51,926 nt of DNA from Bacteroidales bacterium (GTDB taxonomy: Bacteria > Bacteroidota > Bacteroidia > Bacteroidales > WCHB1-69): NCBI GenBank assembly GCA_017650305.1, contig JAGCFD010000007.1, positions 1 to 51,926 of the forward strand. The letters are read 5' to 3'. Below, in pieces: positions 51,922 through 51,926 of the stretch (positions are counted from its first letter, which is position 1; each line of letters begins with the position of its first letter). Both the position numbers and the translations under genes were made by a program. Under the pieces are notes generated by a model. That model made no database searches and was not told where the DNA came from. It worked only from the letters and a program-made list of their open reading frames with translations.

Positions 51922-51926
51922 TGTCA

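Overview
The window looks like a chromosomal segment of an uncultured, anaerobic member of the Bacteroidales. The evidence is: repeated Bacteroidetes-type -7 promoter boxes (TAnnTTTGC) just upstream of most transcription units; two proteins ending in the gliding-motility/type B type IX secretion (T9SS) sorting domain; families largely confined to Bacteroidetes (DUF4831, DUF4954, PCMD, DUF4412-like); and the anaerobe-typical pair reverse rubrerythrin plus rubredoxin. No rRNA or tRNA gene was recognised. Identities are read from motifs and family knowledge, not from database searches.

Layout. 1-1605 is a scarred accessory edge: the start of an IS3-type transposase, the last ~38 codons of a WYL-domain regulator, one isolated type I-C-like CRISPR repeat, a lipoprotein with a 7-residue tandem repeat, and a 370-bp element with terminal inverted repeats. 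1606-7209 carries asparaginase, CutC, a large periplasmic transglutaminase-like protein, a Ttd14-like ATPase and reverse rubrerythrin. 7486-11540 is a tight four-gene cassette: radical SAM enzyme, lipoate-protein ligase, PCMD protein and an ATP-grasp-like enzyme. 11532-17438 holds an MFS exporter, a metal-efflux permease with a fused HMA domain, a membrane zinc peptidase, DUF4831, a small lipoprotein and a YhcC-type radical SAM protein. 17459-26930 (minus strand) carries an AraC regulator, rubredoxin, a nucleotide-sugar dehydrogenase, DUF4954, a DUF4412-like protein, an M50-like peptidase, a small orphan protein, GlnS and PepD.

27020-27722 is a second, longer copy of the inverted-repeat element in the opposite orientation. 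27731-32861 is an apparent gyrB-ftsE-glycosyltransferase-MutS-like operon. 33080-38801 carries surface and envelope proteins (beta-helix lipoprotein, T9SS cargo, lipoprotein, outer-membrane barrel) plus endonuclease III. 38906-41158 is yebC-ORF3-miaA, divergent from a lone DppC-like permease. 42495-51610 is a three-gene secretion-related operon: a SHOCT protein, a 787-residue Cys-rich protein, and a 2035-residue repeat adhesin with a type B sorting domain.

The most interesting signals are the paired inverted-repeat elements, the orphan CRISPR repeat joined to a WYL remnant, the cysteine pattern in the giant adhesin that argues for disulfides between adjacent repeats, and the radical SAM cassette with a cysteine-rich micro-ORF beside it. 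I did not find a complete system that I could call new with confidence.
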